This document shows positions 24,385 to 36,637 of a DNA stretch of 64,000 bases, piece by piece. Location of the stretch: positions 140,060,223 through 140,124,222 of the forward strand of contig CM045761.1 of assembly GCA_025200525.1 (NCBI GenBank), in the 5' to 3' direction. The notes beneath the pieces were generated by a model that worked only from the letters and a program-made list of their open reading frames with translations, did not search any database and was not told where the DNA came from. Source of the DNA: Camellia lanceoleosa. Lineage: Eukaryota; Streptophyta; Magnoliopsida; Ericales; Theaceae. Both the position numbers and the translations under genes were made by a program. The stretch's first letter is position 1; the number at the start of each line of letters is the position of its first letter.

Positions 24385-25250
24385 AAACCAAAATATACAA
24401 ACCACATAAGCTTTTGTTACCAAATTTTCGAAGTAAATGAAAACAAAAATTGAAAATATGAAACAAAAATGTACACAAAACGACTCTAATAAGCCAAACT
24501 ATATATCCATAGCAGAAAATCTAGTAAATCGAAAAAGTGTCTAAAACATGCCTAAATAAAACTATATGTTAAGCCTGCATCCTAAACTACTCTTAACCAA
24601 AGCATACAACTTCCATTTAAAAGGCAATCATATGCGCTCATGACAGAACAATGTTTCCAGCAAGCCAAAGATGATAGTAGAGAGCATGCAGCCAAAACCA
24701 ATAAAAGTCGAAGATGTCATGCAATGCAATGCAAACACTAGAATTAGGTAGATGGAATAGTATAGATGTCTGCCTCAAAAAAACCTTTAAAATATTTTTC
24801 TTGGCTATTGGTTTTTGAACTGTTATGTTTGGATTTGCTTCGGTTTGCCTTCTTGATCAGCACTCTCTTGAAGGATGTATAGAGGTTTTTAAAGCGGTGA
24901 ACGACTAATATGGTAGAGAAGGTTTTAATATGGTGTTCTGATGGTGCATAAATGGAAGGTTTCAAGACTATCTTCGCTGCCCTCTCTTGTTTAATTTCCT
25001 AATCCTTTACTTTTGACTCCTCTTTATAGGCTTAGAATGCTTGTGAATCCAGAGGTTTTGTGACTACACATTTAAGAATCTCTTACTTTTCTTACTTAGG
25101 AAATGACTTAAAATTTTAGTAAGTCACTTTCTGCAATACCTTACAACAATTAATAATGAGTCTTTTAGATTCAAGAAATTACAAAAGATGACAAAAAAGA
25201 AGATATAGAAATTAGAGACGTCATTTCACAGAATAAAATACAACATCTGC
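24385..25250. other. 5' flank of the WAK pseudogene
   Basis: No gene or clear repeat recognised. Short open frames (for example 24744-24965 minus) have no domain signature. Confidence 0.4.
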
Positions 25251-25269
25251 ACCCATGGAGGATATTATT

Positions 25270-25640
25270 TTCTCCGGTGTCTGTAGCTGGTTAGCAAAAG
25301 ATAGAAAAGACCACAGCCTAGCAGACATCTGACTTCTTCCCATTTCTAGAGCAAAACTTCTGTTTTTCCTTTAACTGACTTTTTGGTGACGAACTTGATA
25401 TCAAATTTTGACAACAGTAACAACCATCTAGCCATTCTTCCTACCAAAGTTGATTTTCAAAGAGACATTTGAGAGAATCCACTAAAGAAATCTACTTAAT
25501 AGGATAATCTAGCATGTAGTGTTGCAATCTCTTTGGTAGCCCATATTAATGCCCAACATGTCTTTTCTAGATGCATGTTCTTCTACTTCAAACCTTTTAT
25601 CATTTTCTTGTGCCATCACGCATCCCATTTGAAAAATCTA
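25270..25640 (-). pseudogene. Ty3/gypsy RNase H-region relic
   Basis: In minus-strand frames with stops and shifts, phrases typical of the plant gypsy RT-RNase H region appear in order: EKTCWALIWATKRLQHYML (about 25590-25535), SLKCLFENQLW (about 25480) and RMARWLLLLSKFDI (about 25450-25395). Badly decayed and truncated on both sides; no LTRs could be assigned. Confidence 0.5.
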
Positions 25641-25669
25641 GAAACCTCCTAAATGTTGATTTGTGATTA

Positions 25670-26832
25670 TGTATCAATTTTAAGCAGAATATAACAATCC
25701 CAATCAAGCAATCAAGAGAAAGAGACACACCGATTTTTACGTGGAAAAACCACAATTGGACACCTCCAACTATGATAAAAAAACCACGGGCAACTGCCAC
25801 AAGACAATCCACTAAGAAGAATTAAAGGAATTACACAAGTATACTCTCAATTATCTAGCAAATCCACAATGCCTAATTGAACCAACCTCTATGTGCCTCT
25901 TCTAACCCCATCTTCACCACGGAATTGTCTTTCTGATGAGCCACTCCGGATTCCACCAAAGCTTCAGGCTCGAATTCTTTAGAATCCACAACTGAAGAAC
26001 AACTCTCTCTTTTGTGTATAACAAACAAACCTTTGATGTACTCTCTTTAAACCATGAGTTGAATACTCAATAAAACATCAAAGAAAAATAACAAAATATC
26101 CCCAGATATAAACCTTCAAGAACCAAAAAGAAGATCTGGAGGAATTCAATGAATGAATAGTCTAGTTTTGGAAGAAAACCAACTACTTATAGAAAATTCA
26201 AAGCAATCCTAGTTGGGAAAGAAAACCAACTTCTTGTTTGTAGAAAACCAACTTCTTGCAGAACTCCAAAATAATCCCACTTCTTATAGAAACCCTAAAT
26301 AAACCTTGTTTCAGAAGCAAACTAACTCCATAATGAATATGGAAATCTGGGATCGCGCGGTCCGCTCGAGCGTGGGACTTCCTGCTCGAGCGGAGACTTC
26401 ATATTTTGTGATTTCATATTGGCTCCCCGCTCGAGCGTCCGTTTCCCCGATCGAGTGGAGAATCACACCTTCCAGTATTTTTTCAGGCAAAACAGAGATA
26501 CTGTGAGCTTGCAAACCCCGCTCGAGCGCCCATTTCCCCGCTCGAGCGGGAAGGCCAAAACTGGAAAATCTTGAAAAGTATAACATGAACGGACAGGTAA
26601 CTTTTGAATGCATTTTGCTTCGGCCGCGAGCTGATAGGGCAGCTCGACCCCCGTAATAATTAGCGAAGTGGCAATCTTGAAAGTATTGACATCACAAACT
26701 TCTCTGCAAGGCTCGATTCGGGTTTGGATTTGCATCTAATAAACTCATAGCCTCACTGAAATAAAAGTGCGAAAATAAATACATCTGAAAGGAGTTTTGT
26801 CAAACGAGGTTGCCAAGAATAAAAACCTAACA
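25670..26832 (-). mobile_element. Probable LTR of a copia-type element
   Basis: Read on the minus strand, a purine tract AAAGGGAGAGAT (26844-26833) is followed at once by TGTTAGG. This is the arrangement of a polypurine tract and 3' LTR start in many plant copia elements. The LTR would end near TGATACA at 25670, giving about 1.16 kb. Inside, 26350-26560 carries six copies of a palindromic CCGCTCGAGCG-like motif. The other LTR was not found; target duplications could not be confirmed. Confidence 0.5.
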
Positions 26833-27632
26833 ATCTCTCCCTTTGGTAATGCCGTGACAAAACACATCTAACAAATAAAATTCTAATCACCCCAACCCAT
26901 TACATCCAACAAAAACAAACTTCTTTTTCAAGGTCATGATCTGCAAAACAGCTATTAGTGTCATAATCTCCAAAATAATAAACATATGACAAGATTATCT
27001 TGAAGCATGAGATGGAAAACATGAGTAAATGCGACTTTGGAGATTTTAAGAACATGTAGCATGAAAACCTGAACCCGACACATGGCATAAAAACATGAAA
27101 TCCTAAGACATATGAAAAACAACTTTCTCAAGCAACCAAAGCAAGATTATTAACCAACAAAAGTCTAGATGAACCAAACTCCCCCTCACTAAAAACAAAG
27201 AACAAGAACAAACTGACAAAAATAATATGGTGGAGCAAGCAAGGAATTTTTGATTTGTACCTTGAAACACACAAGATTATCCAAGAAGCACCACTACAAG
27301 AAAACACAATGTGCACAACCTCTAGAAGATTCCTCATAAAAGAAAGTGATGCATTATGTGAAATGCATAGATCCCATGAGAAAAAGTGTGTGTGTGACTC
27401 TTGGAGTTCGACAAACACTAGATTCAAATCCTGGTAGTGATATGAAAGCTGGACCTCCGACAAGAGAATCTAAGCACAACTAAGAAAAGTCAAACCACTA
27501 GGAATCAAGGGGTATTTGGTGAGTAAAAGCGGAGGCTCTCCCTCAATGAATGAATCCTTTAATTTTTTTTTTCTTTTTTTTCACATCTTTTTCTTTTTCT
27601 TTTGCATATTTTTTCTTCTTTTTCTTTTTCTT
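26833..27632. other. Probable untranslated region of a copia-type element, up to the assembly gap
   Basis: No gene. Sequence upstream (minus strand) of the polypurine tract, perhaps an element's 3' untranslated region. A CACTA-like terminus cactacaagaaaac lies at 27292-27305 with no partner found. A T-rich tract precedes the gap. Confidence 0.4.
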
Positions 27633-27732
27633 NNNNNNNNNNNNNNNNNNNNNNNNNNNNNNNNNNNNNNNNNNNNNNNNNNNNNNNNNNNNNNNNNNNN
27701 NNNNNNNNNNNNNNNNNNNNNNNNNNNNNNNN
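27633..27732. other. Assembly gap (100 N)
   Basis: Exactly 100 N, a conventional placeholder for a gap of unknown size. It cuts the integrase region of a copia element. Confidence 1.
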
Positions 27733-29784
27733 GAGCCAAGTAAACTTAGTGAAATCATCTATGAAAAGCACATAGTATTTACAAGTTGATACAGAAGAAG
27801 CAAATGGGGCCCATAGATCTGAATGAATGAGAGCAAATGGTTTATTTACAGTAGAATTAGAAAGACTAAATGGGAGTCAATGACTCTTAGAAATGCAACA
27901 ATGGCTACACAGTTTATTAGACACATTCTTAAAAGTAGTGTGTGGAAACAACTGATGATGTGTAGCAAGATAATGAAGCTTCTTAGAAGAAGGATGGCCC
28001 AGTCGATGGTGCCAAGTGGTAGCAGTAGAGCAAGAAAAGCATGCTTGAGAAGGCAATGATGAAGAAGAGGCAACAAGTGTAGATACAGGAAGATGATAGA
28101 AACCATGAGAATGAAGGCCTTTATAGAGAACCTTCTTGGTAGTCTTGTCCTGTACAACAAAGGAATTTGCATCAAAAGTAATTGTGCAATGGTTGTCAGA
28201 AACAAGTTGATGAGCTGAGAGTAAGTTTGATAAGATAAAAGGCACATAAGGCATATTAGTGATTATAAAAGGAAATATAGGTGTAGGTAAAATGCCATTA
28301 CCACAAGATGATGAATAGGCAACACGCTTACAACACCCACAGGTTACTTGATCTCCTCGTGATAGGGTTGAGAAAGAGCCATGTTATGAAGGTCATTAGT
28401 AATATGGTGATAGCGTGAAGTCTAAAAACCAATTGGACGGTGAGAGGATGGAGCTAAACTAACGAAGGAGGATGCAACATAAGCCTTAGGATTGGATCTA
28501 GATGGAGAGGTGGTTGAAAATGAAGCTTGTTAGCGGCGTAGAATCCATTCGATTACCAACATTCATGAGCTAAATGATTTGGTTTCCTAAATTTTGACAA
28601 TGAATAGCGAGAATATGGAGATTGAGAATTGTGAGAATTATGATCTGGCATCTTTGGTGGTGGTGTTGTTTGAACAACAACCTGCGATTCCTCGAGAAAA
28701 CCTATCATCTTTGCCACTACCAAATGTATTGCCTCTAAAATTCCTTTGATTTCCTCTATAATTCCCTCTTGTAGAAGCATAGGCAAAAGAGAGAAGTGTA
28801 GACGAATTAGCTTGTTTTATTGAAGATTCGATGTGAATGGACTCCGAGCGAACAAGGAACACATATCTTCCATGGTGATTGGGGCGATCTAGCACTTATG
28901 GTCGTTTTTAAAGGCATTATACTCTTCAAGAAGACCATTCAAGATTAACAAAACTAGGTCTTCATATAGTCTATAGGGGATGCGACTAAAGCGAGATGAT
29001 CTCAAATAGTTTTAATTTGATTTAGGTAGTCCTCCATCGTATTACCTTTCTTGGAGATCCGATTGAGTTTGTTCTTGGTGATGTATATGAGACCTAAAGT
29101 GATGTGAATCACTTTGCTAGACAGAACCAGACTTCACAACTTGTTGAACAATGAAGAACAGGTGAAGACGGATGGAGCCAATGTTGCGATCAAACTCAAC
29201 AAATGAGCATCAATGGTGATCCAGTGTAAGCGAGATTCAATTTTGCTATTCCACATGAACTAAGAACAATAGGAGATGGACATATCTCGGATCCATCGAC
29301 ATTAGCTTGGTTGCATTTAGAATGTTCTGAATTGCTTCTTCCAAATGATGTAATTTGTAGAATTGAGTTTATAAGGAACAAAAGAAGTTAGATTTGAGAT
29401 GAGCAATGTCAGTTGAAGGCAAACCAGATGATGATGAAGAAGTAGGCTGTTGTTGAAGATGAACCAGAATAGCCATTGAAGGACCTTCATCATGAGGAAT
29501 TTCTACTCTGTGAGAGCTCTAGAAGCTTTAATACCATAAAGAGGAATTGAGAATTATTTCTATCAATTAACAATTCAGGATTACAATTCATTTATATAGA
29601 ACATACATGTAACTATGTAACTCAACTCTAACAAACTATACTTGCTATAGTTAAGCGATTACTAACAACCTAGGTCTAATTAATACAACTACATGATAGC
29701 TCTCTAAGCTTGACACAATTGTTGGATAATGCTAGGCGTGAACTACTTTGCTTGACAGCTAAGGCCCTTGACTACTCTACAACA
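27733..29784 (-). mobile_element. Degenerate Ty1/copia retrotransposon, 5' part
   Basis: Minus strand. A short 5' LTR (29784-29538, starting TGTTG) is followed by a primer-binding site TGGTATTAAAGC (29536-29525), close to the initiator-Met tRNA type. Decayed gag follows (about 29500-28500), with an RGNYRGN-rich patch near 28770 and a zinc-knuckle remnant near 28560 (HECW). Protease-region remnants lie at about 28440-28260. The GAG_pre-integrase domain is open at 28254-27877 (LLSAHQL, WHHRLGHPS, CSHCCISKSH). The start of integrase (HSDLWAPF, FIDDF) runs into the gap, after a stop at about 27875. RT, RNase H and the 3' LTR are not seen. Confidence 0.8.
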
Positions 29785-29799
29785 ATTCCTTATCTGGCT

Positions 29800-31068
29800 T
29801 AGACATAAACATAGGTTGAGATAGCGTATCAACCATCCCATACCCATTTGGCACTAGCAAAGAATGCTGCATAGATAAAGGTTTTCGGGTTGCTTGTAAT
29901 GACACCCTACGACCCTCCCAAATTTGTTTTTAGATAGGGAGAGTAACTTAGAGATAACAAAGATACTTCTTTTTGGTGAATTAAGCATATCAACTTGGAT
30001 AGGGTTTGATTGCTACAATGAAGGGCGTGTTTGGAAAGACAAATTCGATCCCTGGATCACAGTGCCTAAATTCCCCATCTCAAATACCTGAAACAAGTCC
30101 ATGTTAGCGTGACACATATCTTTGTTATCCAAGGTTCCTAGGAAAAAGTTATACCACGGGTTTGCTGTCACTATGTGACGGCATCGACAATGTGATGAAC
30201 AGCTCTTGCTCGCATTGGTGCTACTGACAAAGTATCCCTGGAGAGCAACGAATTTCCAATTCACTCTCAAGAGCTACAAAGAACCATACTAATGTATTGG
30301 GCTTCAATCCCAGATTATGCTTTTGTAGCAAAAGAAACTGCTTACTTTTTCTTTGGATCTAAGGACTTTTAAGGAAGAAAAAGCTTCCCATGGTGTTTGA
30401 TTGGGCAGTAGGTTACCAAACATGTGATCAAGCCAAAAGAATCCAACAACTTATGCTTGCAAGGATAACAACAACTTAGTACTCCTATCATTCATAGAGA
30501 TGTTAAGTCCACTAACATACTCTTAGACAACAATTACATTGCTAAAGTATCTGATTTTGGAGTTTCAAGATTGATTCCCATAGACCAATCTCAGTTAACC
30601 ACATTGGTTCAAGGGACACTAGGTTACTTGGATCTAGAGTACTTCCACACATGTCAATTGACTGAAAAGAGTGATGTTTATAGCTTTGGGGTTGTCCTTG
30701 TGGAGCTACTAACCGGCAAGAAGGCACTTTCCTTTGACAGGCCTGAAGTAGAAAGAAATTTAACCAAGTATTTTGTTTCCTCAATTAAGAAAAATCACCT
30801 GTTTGAAATTGTTGATGAACGTGTAATGAATGAAGCGAAGGCTGACCAGCTAAAGGAAGTTTCTGTTTAGCAAAGAGCTGCTTAAGAGTGAAAGGCAGCA
30901 AAAGGCCAACTATGAAGGAAGTGGCAATGGACCTAGAGGATTAAGAATGATGGAGAAACATCCATGGGTTGATGATAACAAAACTTAGAATAGACTCAAT
31001 ACTTGCTTGGAGACCAACTTTCAGATACTTACGGTGGTGGCACTAGTGTGAGCAATTCAAGAACTTGA
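29800..31068 (+). pseudogene. WAK pseudogene with ectodomain-kinase deletion fusion
   Basis: Plus-strand WAK relic in shifting frames. It starts just after the copia LTR with IPYPFGTSKE (about 29846-29880) and VACNDT, then GFDCYN (about 30005), PKFPISNT (about 30070), CDGID and NSSC (about 30180-30205) and VFDWAVGYQTCDQAK (about 30390-30435). At about 30480 the ectodomain passes directly into the kinase catalytic loop [16 protein letters not shown]. Both EGF modules, the membrane span and the N-lobe are therefore deleted. The remaining kinase part has [17 protein letters not shown] and [13 protein letters not shown], and stops at 30868-30870; shifted frames continue the C-terminus to 31068. 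Its 5' end (signal peptide) is missing. Confidence 0.85.
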
Positions 31069-32120
31069 CAGTATGACAAACCATGCCATTTCACCATTTG
31101 ATGATGGATGATAAGGTGTTAGTTAGGCTGGTCTAAATTAGATGTTCTGTCGTAATGTTTTCATTTTAGCTTTGTTAAATAATTATTGTGAACTGTTTTG
31201 ACTCCTCTGATTATATATATTGAGGTTGAAATAATAATTCGTCCAAAATACATACATGTAGTCTCTTGTTCTATGTATACTGAGTAATCATCAATCATTC
31301 CTCTGCATATGAATGATTTTTATTATGTCAAAATTTCTTTAGAGGGTGTACAATATGTGGTAAACTTGGTAATTCAGGGAAATAACTATCCTCGAAAGGT
31401 GGGAGAGTTAATAATAAAACATCATGGAAGGAATAAAATTTGAGTCATTGACATGAAAAATTCAGAGACAATTCATGTTGTCATTAGAATTGCTCTCAAG
31501 ACTCGTTTAATTTGGTCTAGACAAGACAGGCACACATATCCATCCAAACCAAACCCAACTGGATTCAAACTCAAGACTTCGACTCTACATTCCATCAAAT
31601 GAATCAGTCAAGCTATTGTAGCTGCAATGAAAGGACCAATCCTAATTGTAGTTTAATTTTGTTTTATTTTCATAAAAAAATAAGAGGGTAAATCACACTA
31701 TTCATCTTTATAATTTTTGTAAAATTTCACTTTAGTTTTCGTAATTTCAATTTTAACAATTTAAATATCATATTTTCATTTTTGTTCCAATATAATCCTG
31801 CCATCATTTGTTGTTGCTATTTTTAATAGAAAAAACCAATATGTGCAACTCACATATGCATTTTAGCAAATTTCTGCTCACAAATTAAGAAAGTTCAAGG
31901 TGAATGTCATGCAGATCAGAAGGAAAATATTGTGAAGCTCAAGGAAAAGTGGCTATCTTGTGAAGGAACTAGGAAGTAACTTACGAAAATTATTTTGACG
32001 CTTAATTTTTGTGGTGAGAGCAACCCTAGTTTTGAAATGGGAAGACGTGAGTAGTACTCTGACAAGACTGTCATCAAGGACAGAACCAAAAATTATGTCT
32101 AGGGGTCAAGACGTATGCAT
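31069..32120. other. 3' flank of the WAK relic
   Basis: No gene. 31480-31660 is a direct, diverged copy of 36420-36600 and so belongs to the same WAK-flank duplication family as 9.7-10.1 kb. Confidence 0.55.
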
Positions 32121-32129
32121 AAAAAAAAA

Positions 32130-32395
32130 AAAGGTAAATTACCAATAGGTCCTATTTTTGAGACTTATTACCCATTAAGTTCTGTTGATAAATTTATTAA
32201 GTGATAAAGATAAATTTATCAGTCTTTTTATTTTTATGAATAAATTTATAGTGATAAATTTATCAGTCTTTTTATTTTTATGAATAAATTTATAGTGATA
32301 AATTTATCAATCTCTTATTTTTATAGTGTTAAATTTATTAGTTAGGACCTGTATGTAAATAAGTCTAGTTAATAGGACCTACACGTAAGTACTCC
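32130..32395. repeat. TIR-like element with GATAAATTTATC repeats
   Basis: Ends look inverted (taataggtcctattt-type left end near 32140, aataggacctacacgtaa near 32372). Inside, the phrase tttttatgaataaatttata lies between copies of gataaatttatca (32208, 32253, 32295). It resembles 8405-8790. Confidence 0.45.
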
Positions 32396-32564
32396 TAAAA
32401 AAAATGAGTTAGTTTAAAACATTACTAACAAAAGACATTTCTTACACGAGTTGCAAAAACATTTAACAAATCATTATTTTTTCATTCTTTTTTAAAGTTT
32501 TGAAACTAGGACTTTTTTTAAGTGTGCAATTGCACATCATGTGCCATTTACACAAAAAGTGTAG

Positions 32565-32725
32565 TGTAAGTATAAGTATAAGGTGTAGGTGTAAGTGTAA
32601 GGTGTAAGGTGTAAAGTGGGTTATATATGGTGTGCAACCTCAAAAAGATGTAAGTGTAAGTTTTAATTTTTCACAAAAGGTGTAAATGTAAGGTGTAAGT
32701 GTAAAGTGTAAGGTGTAAGGTGTAA
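32565..32725. repeat. GGTGTAAG-type minisatellite
   Basis: Irregular tandem copies of gtgtaag / ggtgtaa in two clusters (32565-32620 and 32680-32725), flanked by ttgcacatcat on both sides (about 32528 and 32728). Confidence 0.7.
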
Positions 32726-33130
32726 GTTGCACATCATAACCAAACCCTTTGAACTATTAATCAGATCTATTTTGTTAGTTGACATAATTTAATAAATGAA
32801 AAGTATACATACATCTTTGCTTTTCAAAATAAAAAAAAAATAAAAAAGAAGTGACACGTGTCTCTTGTATAATAAAATTGACTATATTATGTGAAATAGT
32901 GGGAGATTATCTTACTATACATTGTGAAAAATAATAAAATAATAGAAACTTCATAAGGTAATTTGCATGAAATCATCGGACAATCCCATTATACATTCTA
33001 CAAATATTAATGAAATATAGGACTATTAATGTAATTTTCAAAAAAGTTGGGTGGCTATTGCATCCACTCCCCCAATTGGATCGGAAAATTCTATTTCCAC
33101 ACCATTTACTCTCTATCAACACACAATGAT

Positions 33131-34422
33131 TTTTTTTTATTACATTTTTGTCTTAAAATAAAACTACCAAAATACCCCTTTCTCCTTCAATCAAAACCCT
33201 AACTCTCAATCAAAACCCTAGCCACTACCTACTACCAGTAGCTATCGACAACAATTAAAAATAAAGAAGATAAGCGTGGTCGGGATTTCTCTCAGATTGT
33301 CAGATCTTTGACGTAAATCTTTGTTGTTTCACTTGTCACCAACACACCCAAAAAAAGAAAAAAGAAAAAGGTTGGCTACAAGTTTATGAATCGTCCAGAA
33401 ATTAGGGGTTGATCGGAAAGTTGTCGATGGTCGGCTATGTGAAGAAATCACATGGAAGGATTGGTAATTGATAAGCATGAAAAGGGAGCATGGGATGTGG
33501 TATTGACTATTGGCTATGTGAAGAAATCACATGGACATTTGTTAGTTCAGAAGAAGGAAAAGCACCTTGTTTCTTGATAAAATAGTGTAGTTATAACTTT
33601 TCTTTAGTGATCTACTGGCATGCTTAAGGTAAGTAGAAAGAAACATGTAACTTAATTTAGTAAATTAGTGCCGGCGAAGTGGTTGTTGATTAGGGTTAGA
33701 GTTTGGAAGATGATGAAGATAAGGACGTGTACATATTTTTTATTAAATGTGTATATTTGAAATGTGGGGTGTGTGGATTAAGATAAATATCTAAAAATCA
33801 AATTATTAAGTGAGTGGAGTGAGAAAAGAGGTGCACAGAGACAATGTGGTGTGTGGAAATAGAATTTCCCAATTGGATCACCTATTCATGTCGCTTTTTG
33901 AATTAGAAAGCTTGTTATTAGTGATTGTTGTGAGAACCAAACTCGTCAACAGGGATATTTAGGAGCCAATAAAATTTTAGATTTAAGGCCTCGCTTGGCA
34001 AGTTAACATTTTAGTCAAAAAGTTAAAAAGTTACTAAAAAAGTCAAAAAGCCTATAATCTATACCAAAAAGTCAAAGATTCCATTTTCTCTATACTTTTT
34101 GTACATCTTTTCGTAAAAAGTCAAAAAGTCACTCCAAACATACTAGTTTTTTTTAACTCATATTTTAGATAAAAAGTCAAAAAATTACTAAAATAGTCTG
34201 TTCCCAAACGAGACATAAGTTAATGAAATAATATTGACATGTACTACTTTAAATTTTACTATTCTACTAACTTTACCGTGTGGTAACCACAAAAAATAAA
34301 AAATAAAATAGAAAGTTGCTTAATCAAAGCATAAAAACCATTTCCAAACTAAGAAGAGTAAGGAAAGTGAAAGAAATTCTGGATATAGAAACCTATATAT
34401 ATATATATTTGTGATCATTTAA
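33131..34422. repeat. Tandem duplication, unit 1 (with MITE)
   Basis: About 1292 bp, repeated directly as 34423-35408. Anchors include ctaccagtagctatcgacaa and gtggtcgg. This unit has about 75 extra bases near 33325-33400 and a 229-bp MITE (33987-34215) that is absent from the other unit. No convincing gene. Confidence 0.9.
33987..34215. mobile_element. Tourist-like MITE with empty site in the paralogous unit
   Basis: Starts ggcctcgcttgg, ends ccaaacgagaca, TAA target duplication (33984-33986, 34216-34218). The tandem copy reads straight through as gatttaagttaatg at 35191-35204, the unoccupied site with a single TAA. Interior repeats aaaaagtcaaaaa. Confidence 0.9.
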
Positions 34423-35408
34423 TTTTTTTTATTACATTTTTGTCCTAAAATAGAACTACCAAAATACACCTTTCTCCTTCAATCAAAACCCTAACCCTCA
34501 ATCAAAACCCTAGCCACTACCTACTACCAGTAGCTATCGACAACAATTAAAAATAAAGAAGATAAGCGTGGTCGGGGTTTCTCTCAGATTATCATATCTT
34601 TGACGTAAATCTTTGTTGGGGGTTGATCGGAGTGTTGTCGATGGTCGGTTATGTGAAGAAATCACATGGAAGGATTGGTAATTGATAAGCATAAAAATGG
34701 AGCATGGGATGTGGTATTGACTATTGGCTATGTGAAAAAATCACATGGACATTTGTTAGTTCAAAAGAAGGAAAAGCACCTTGTTTCTTGATAAAACAGT
34801 GTAGATATAACTTTTCTTTAGTGATCTACTGGCATGCTTAAGGTAAGTAGAAAGAAACATGTAACTTAATTTAGTAAATTAGTGCGTAAGTGGTTGCGGT
34901 TAGGGTTAGAGTTTGGAAGATGAAAAAGATAAGGGCCTGTACATATTTTTTTATTAAATGTGTATATTTGAAATGTGGGGTGTATGGATTGAGATAAATA
35001 CCTAAAAATCAAATTATTAAGTGAGTGGATTGAGAAAAGATATGCACAGAGACAATATGGTGTGTGGAAATAAAATTTCCCAATTGGATTCCCTATTCAT
35101 GTCGCTTTTTGAATTAGAAAGCTTGTTATTAGTGATTGTTGTGAGAACCAAACTAGTCAAAAGGGATATTTAGGAGCCAATAAAATTTTAGATTTAAGTT
35201 AATGAAATAATATTGACATGTACTACTTTAAATTTTACTATTCTACTAACTTTACCGTGTGGTAACCACAAAAAATAAAAAATAAAATAGAAAGTTGCTT
35301 AATCAAAGCATAAAAACCATTTCCAAACTAAGAAGAGTAAGGAAAGTGAAAGAAATTGTGGATATAGAAACCTATATATATATATATATATTTGTGATCA
35401 TTTAATTT
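34423..35408. repeat. Tandem duplication, unit 2 (without MITE)
   Basis: Shorter copy of 33131-34422, lacking the MITE and about 75 bp elsewhere. It ends with a TA repeat and tttgtgatcatttaattt, as does unit 1. Confidence 0.9.
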
Positions 35409-35869
35409 CCCAAAACTTCGAAACTAAAGTCCTTTTCACGAATTATTTTTTATATTTAAAAAAAAAAAACACAAAAATGAAATATGTCATTTGAATTTGA
35501 AATAATCCAGCCAAATCAAAGGTCTAATTGACAAAAATATCGTAAATCGTCAATTTTATTCAAATTTTTCGAATATGTGACTTTTAGGACTTTGATGAAT
35601 GTTTTTACCAAATCAGAGGTCTAATTGATAAAATTATCGTAAATAGTCAATTTTATTCAAATTTTCGAATATGTAACTTTTAGGACTTTGATGAATATTT
35701 TTATTTTCAGGTGAAAATTTCACAATTTCAAATTTTCTGTCTTGTTTGGGTATATTTTTTCTCAAATTCTTCAGCAAATTTTAAAATCACTAGTAATTAT
35801 GGGAAACAAAACCTAATTACAATCACAGAAAATACTTCCACCATACCTCAACCTTATTTCTAGAAAATT

Positions 35870-36005
35870 ACGTCCACAGCAAAGAGTAGTCTTTGTCCTT
35901 GCCGGTTGGGATGTTAAGCGGAGGCCATTCAAGAGCCGGATTCGAACTCATGACCTACGATTCTTAAAGGGGCTGATCACATCTGCTAACCCTTTGGGCC
36001 ATGAT
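35870..36005 (-). mobile_element. tRNA-derived SINE-like element
   Basis: Minus strand shows an A-box-like TGGCCCAAAGGG (36001-35990) and, 42 bases on, a B-box-like GTTCGAATCC (35947-35938), in the order and spacing of a pol III promoter. It cannot fold as a tRNA over this length. Target duplications not resolved. Confidence 0.6.
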
Positions 36006-36148
36006 TATTTTGCGCAAGTGAGGCTTACTAGATTTCACAAAAATTATTAGATAATCCCATAATATCTGGATATTTACACGATATATCTACAACTTCTATC
36101 ATAAGACTATTAATCTTACAAGTGAAATCTCACTTCTAATTCATTTAT

Positions 36149-36309
36149 GTTGTGTTTGGTTGAGGGATTTGAGTAGGGATTTGGAAAAGGAAATGGAATA
36201 GGTAGGTGAAATGTGAAAAAAAATATACCTACATTTCACATAGTTTCACACACCTTTTCCCTTTCTTTTTCCAAATCTCTCCCCAAATCCTCTAATCAAA
36301 CACAGCATT
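36149..36309. mobile_element. Tourist-like MITE, sister of the one at 23342-23500
   Basis: Ends tgttgtgtttggttgaggg and ctaatcaaacacagca, with TTA on both sides. The interior matches the exon-borne copy (ggtaggtgaaatgtga, ttcaaatctctcc-type arms). Confidence 0.8.
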
Positions 36310-36354
36310 AGTAACCACTCTCAAAATTTCTGCTAAGTGATTGATTTGAAACAC

Positions 36355-36600
36355 CACCTAAAATTTCGAGACATTTGGCAAAAGAAATTCAGATAATATT
36401 TAATGCGGTTATTACCATTGCTCTTACAGAGAATTGGCAATCCACAATCGCTCTAAATCTCCGTTCAATTTGGACTAGAGACACACATCCATCCAAACAA
36501 CACTACACTGGATTCCAAAGTCAACAAAATATTCTTTTAATTCTGCACATCAATAATAATTTTTCATCAATTCAAATGACTCAGTCAACTATTCTTCAAT
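36355..36600. repeat. Innermost block of the right duplication arm
   Basis: Reverse complement of 10000-10135 over 36355-36500. It also has a diverged direct copy at 31480-31660. An open frame at 36375-36602 is incidental. Confidence 0.75.
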
Positions 36601-36637
36601 AATCACTTTAAGAGTAAATACAGTAAACTTCATCTTA

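Noticed and set aside
27516..27789. Four ORFs spanning the N run
   Set aside because: They consist mostly of unknown residues and exist only because N is read as open.
32565..32725. Possible interstitial telomere repeat
   Set aside because: The unit is GGTGTAAG/GTGTAAG, not TTTAGGG, and is irregular.
35938..36001. Possible tRNA gene with intact A and B boxes
   Set aside because: No acceptor stem or anticodon arm can be drawn around the boxes; a SINE head fits better.
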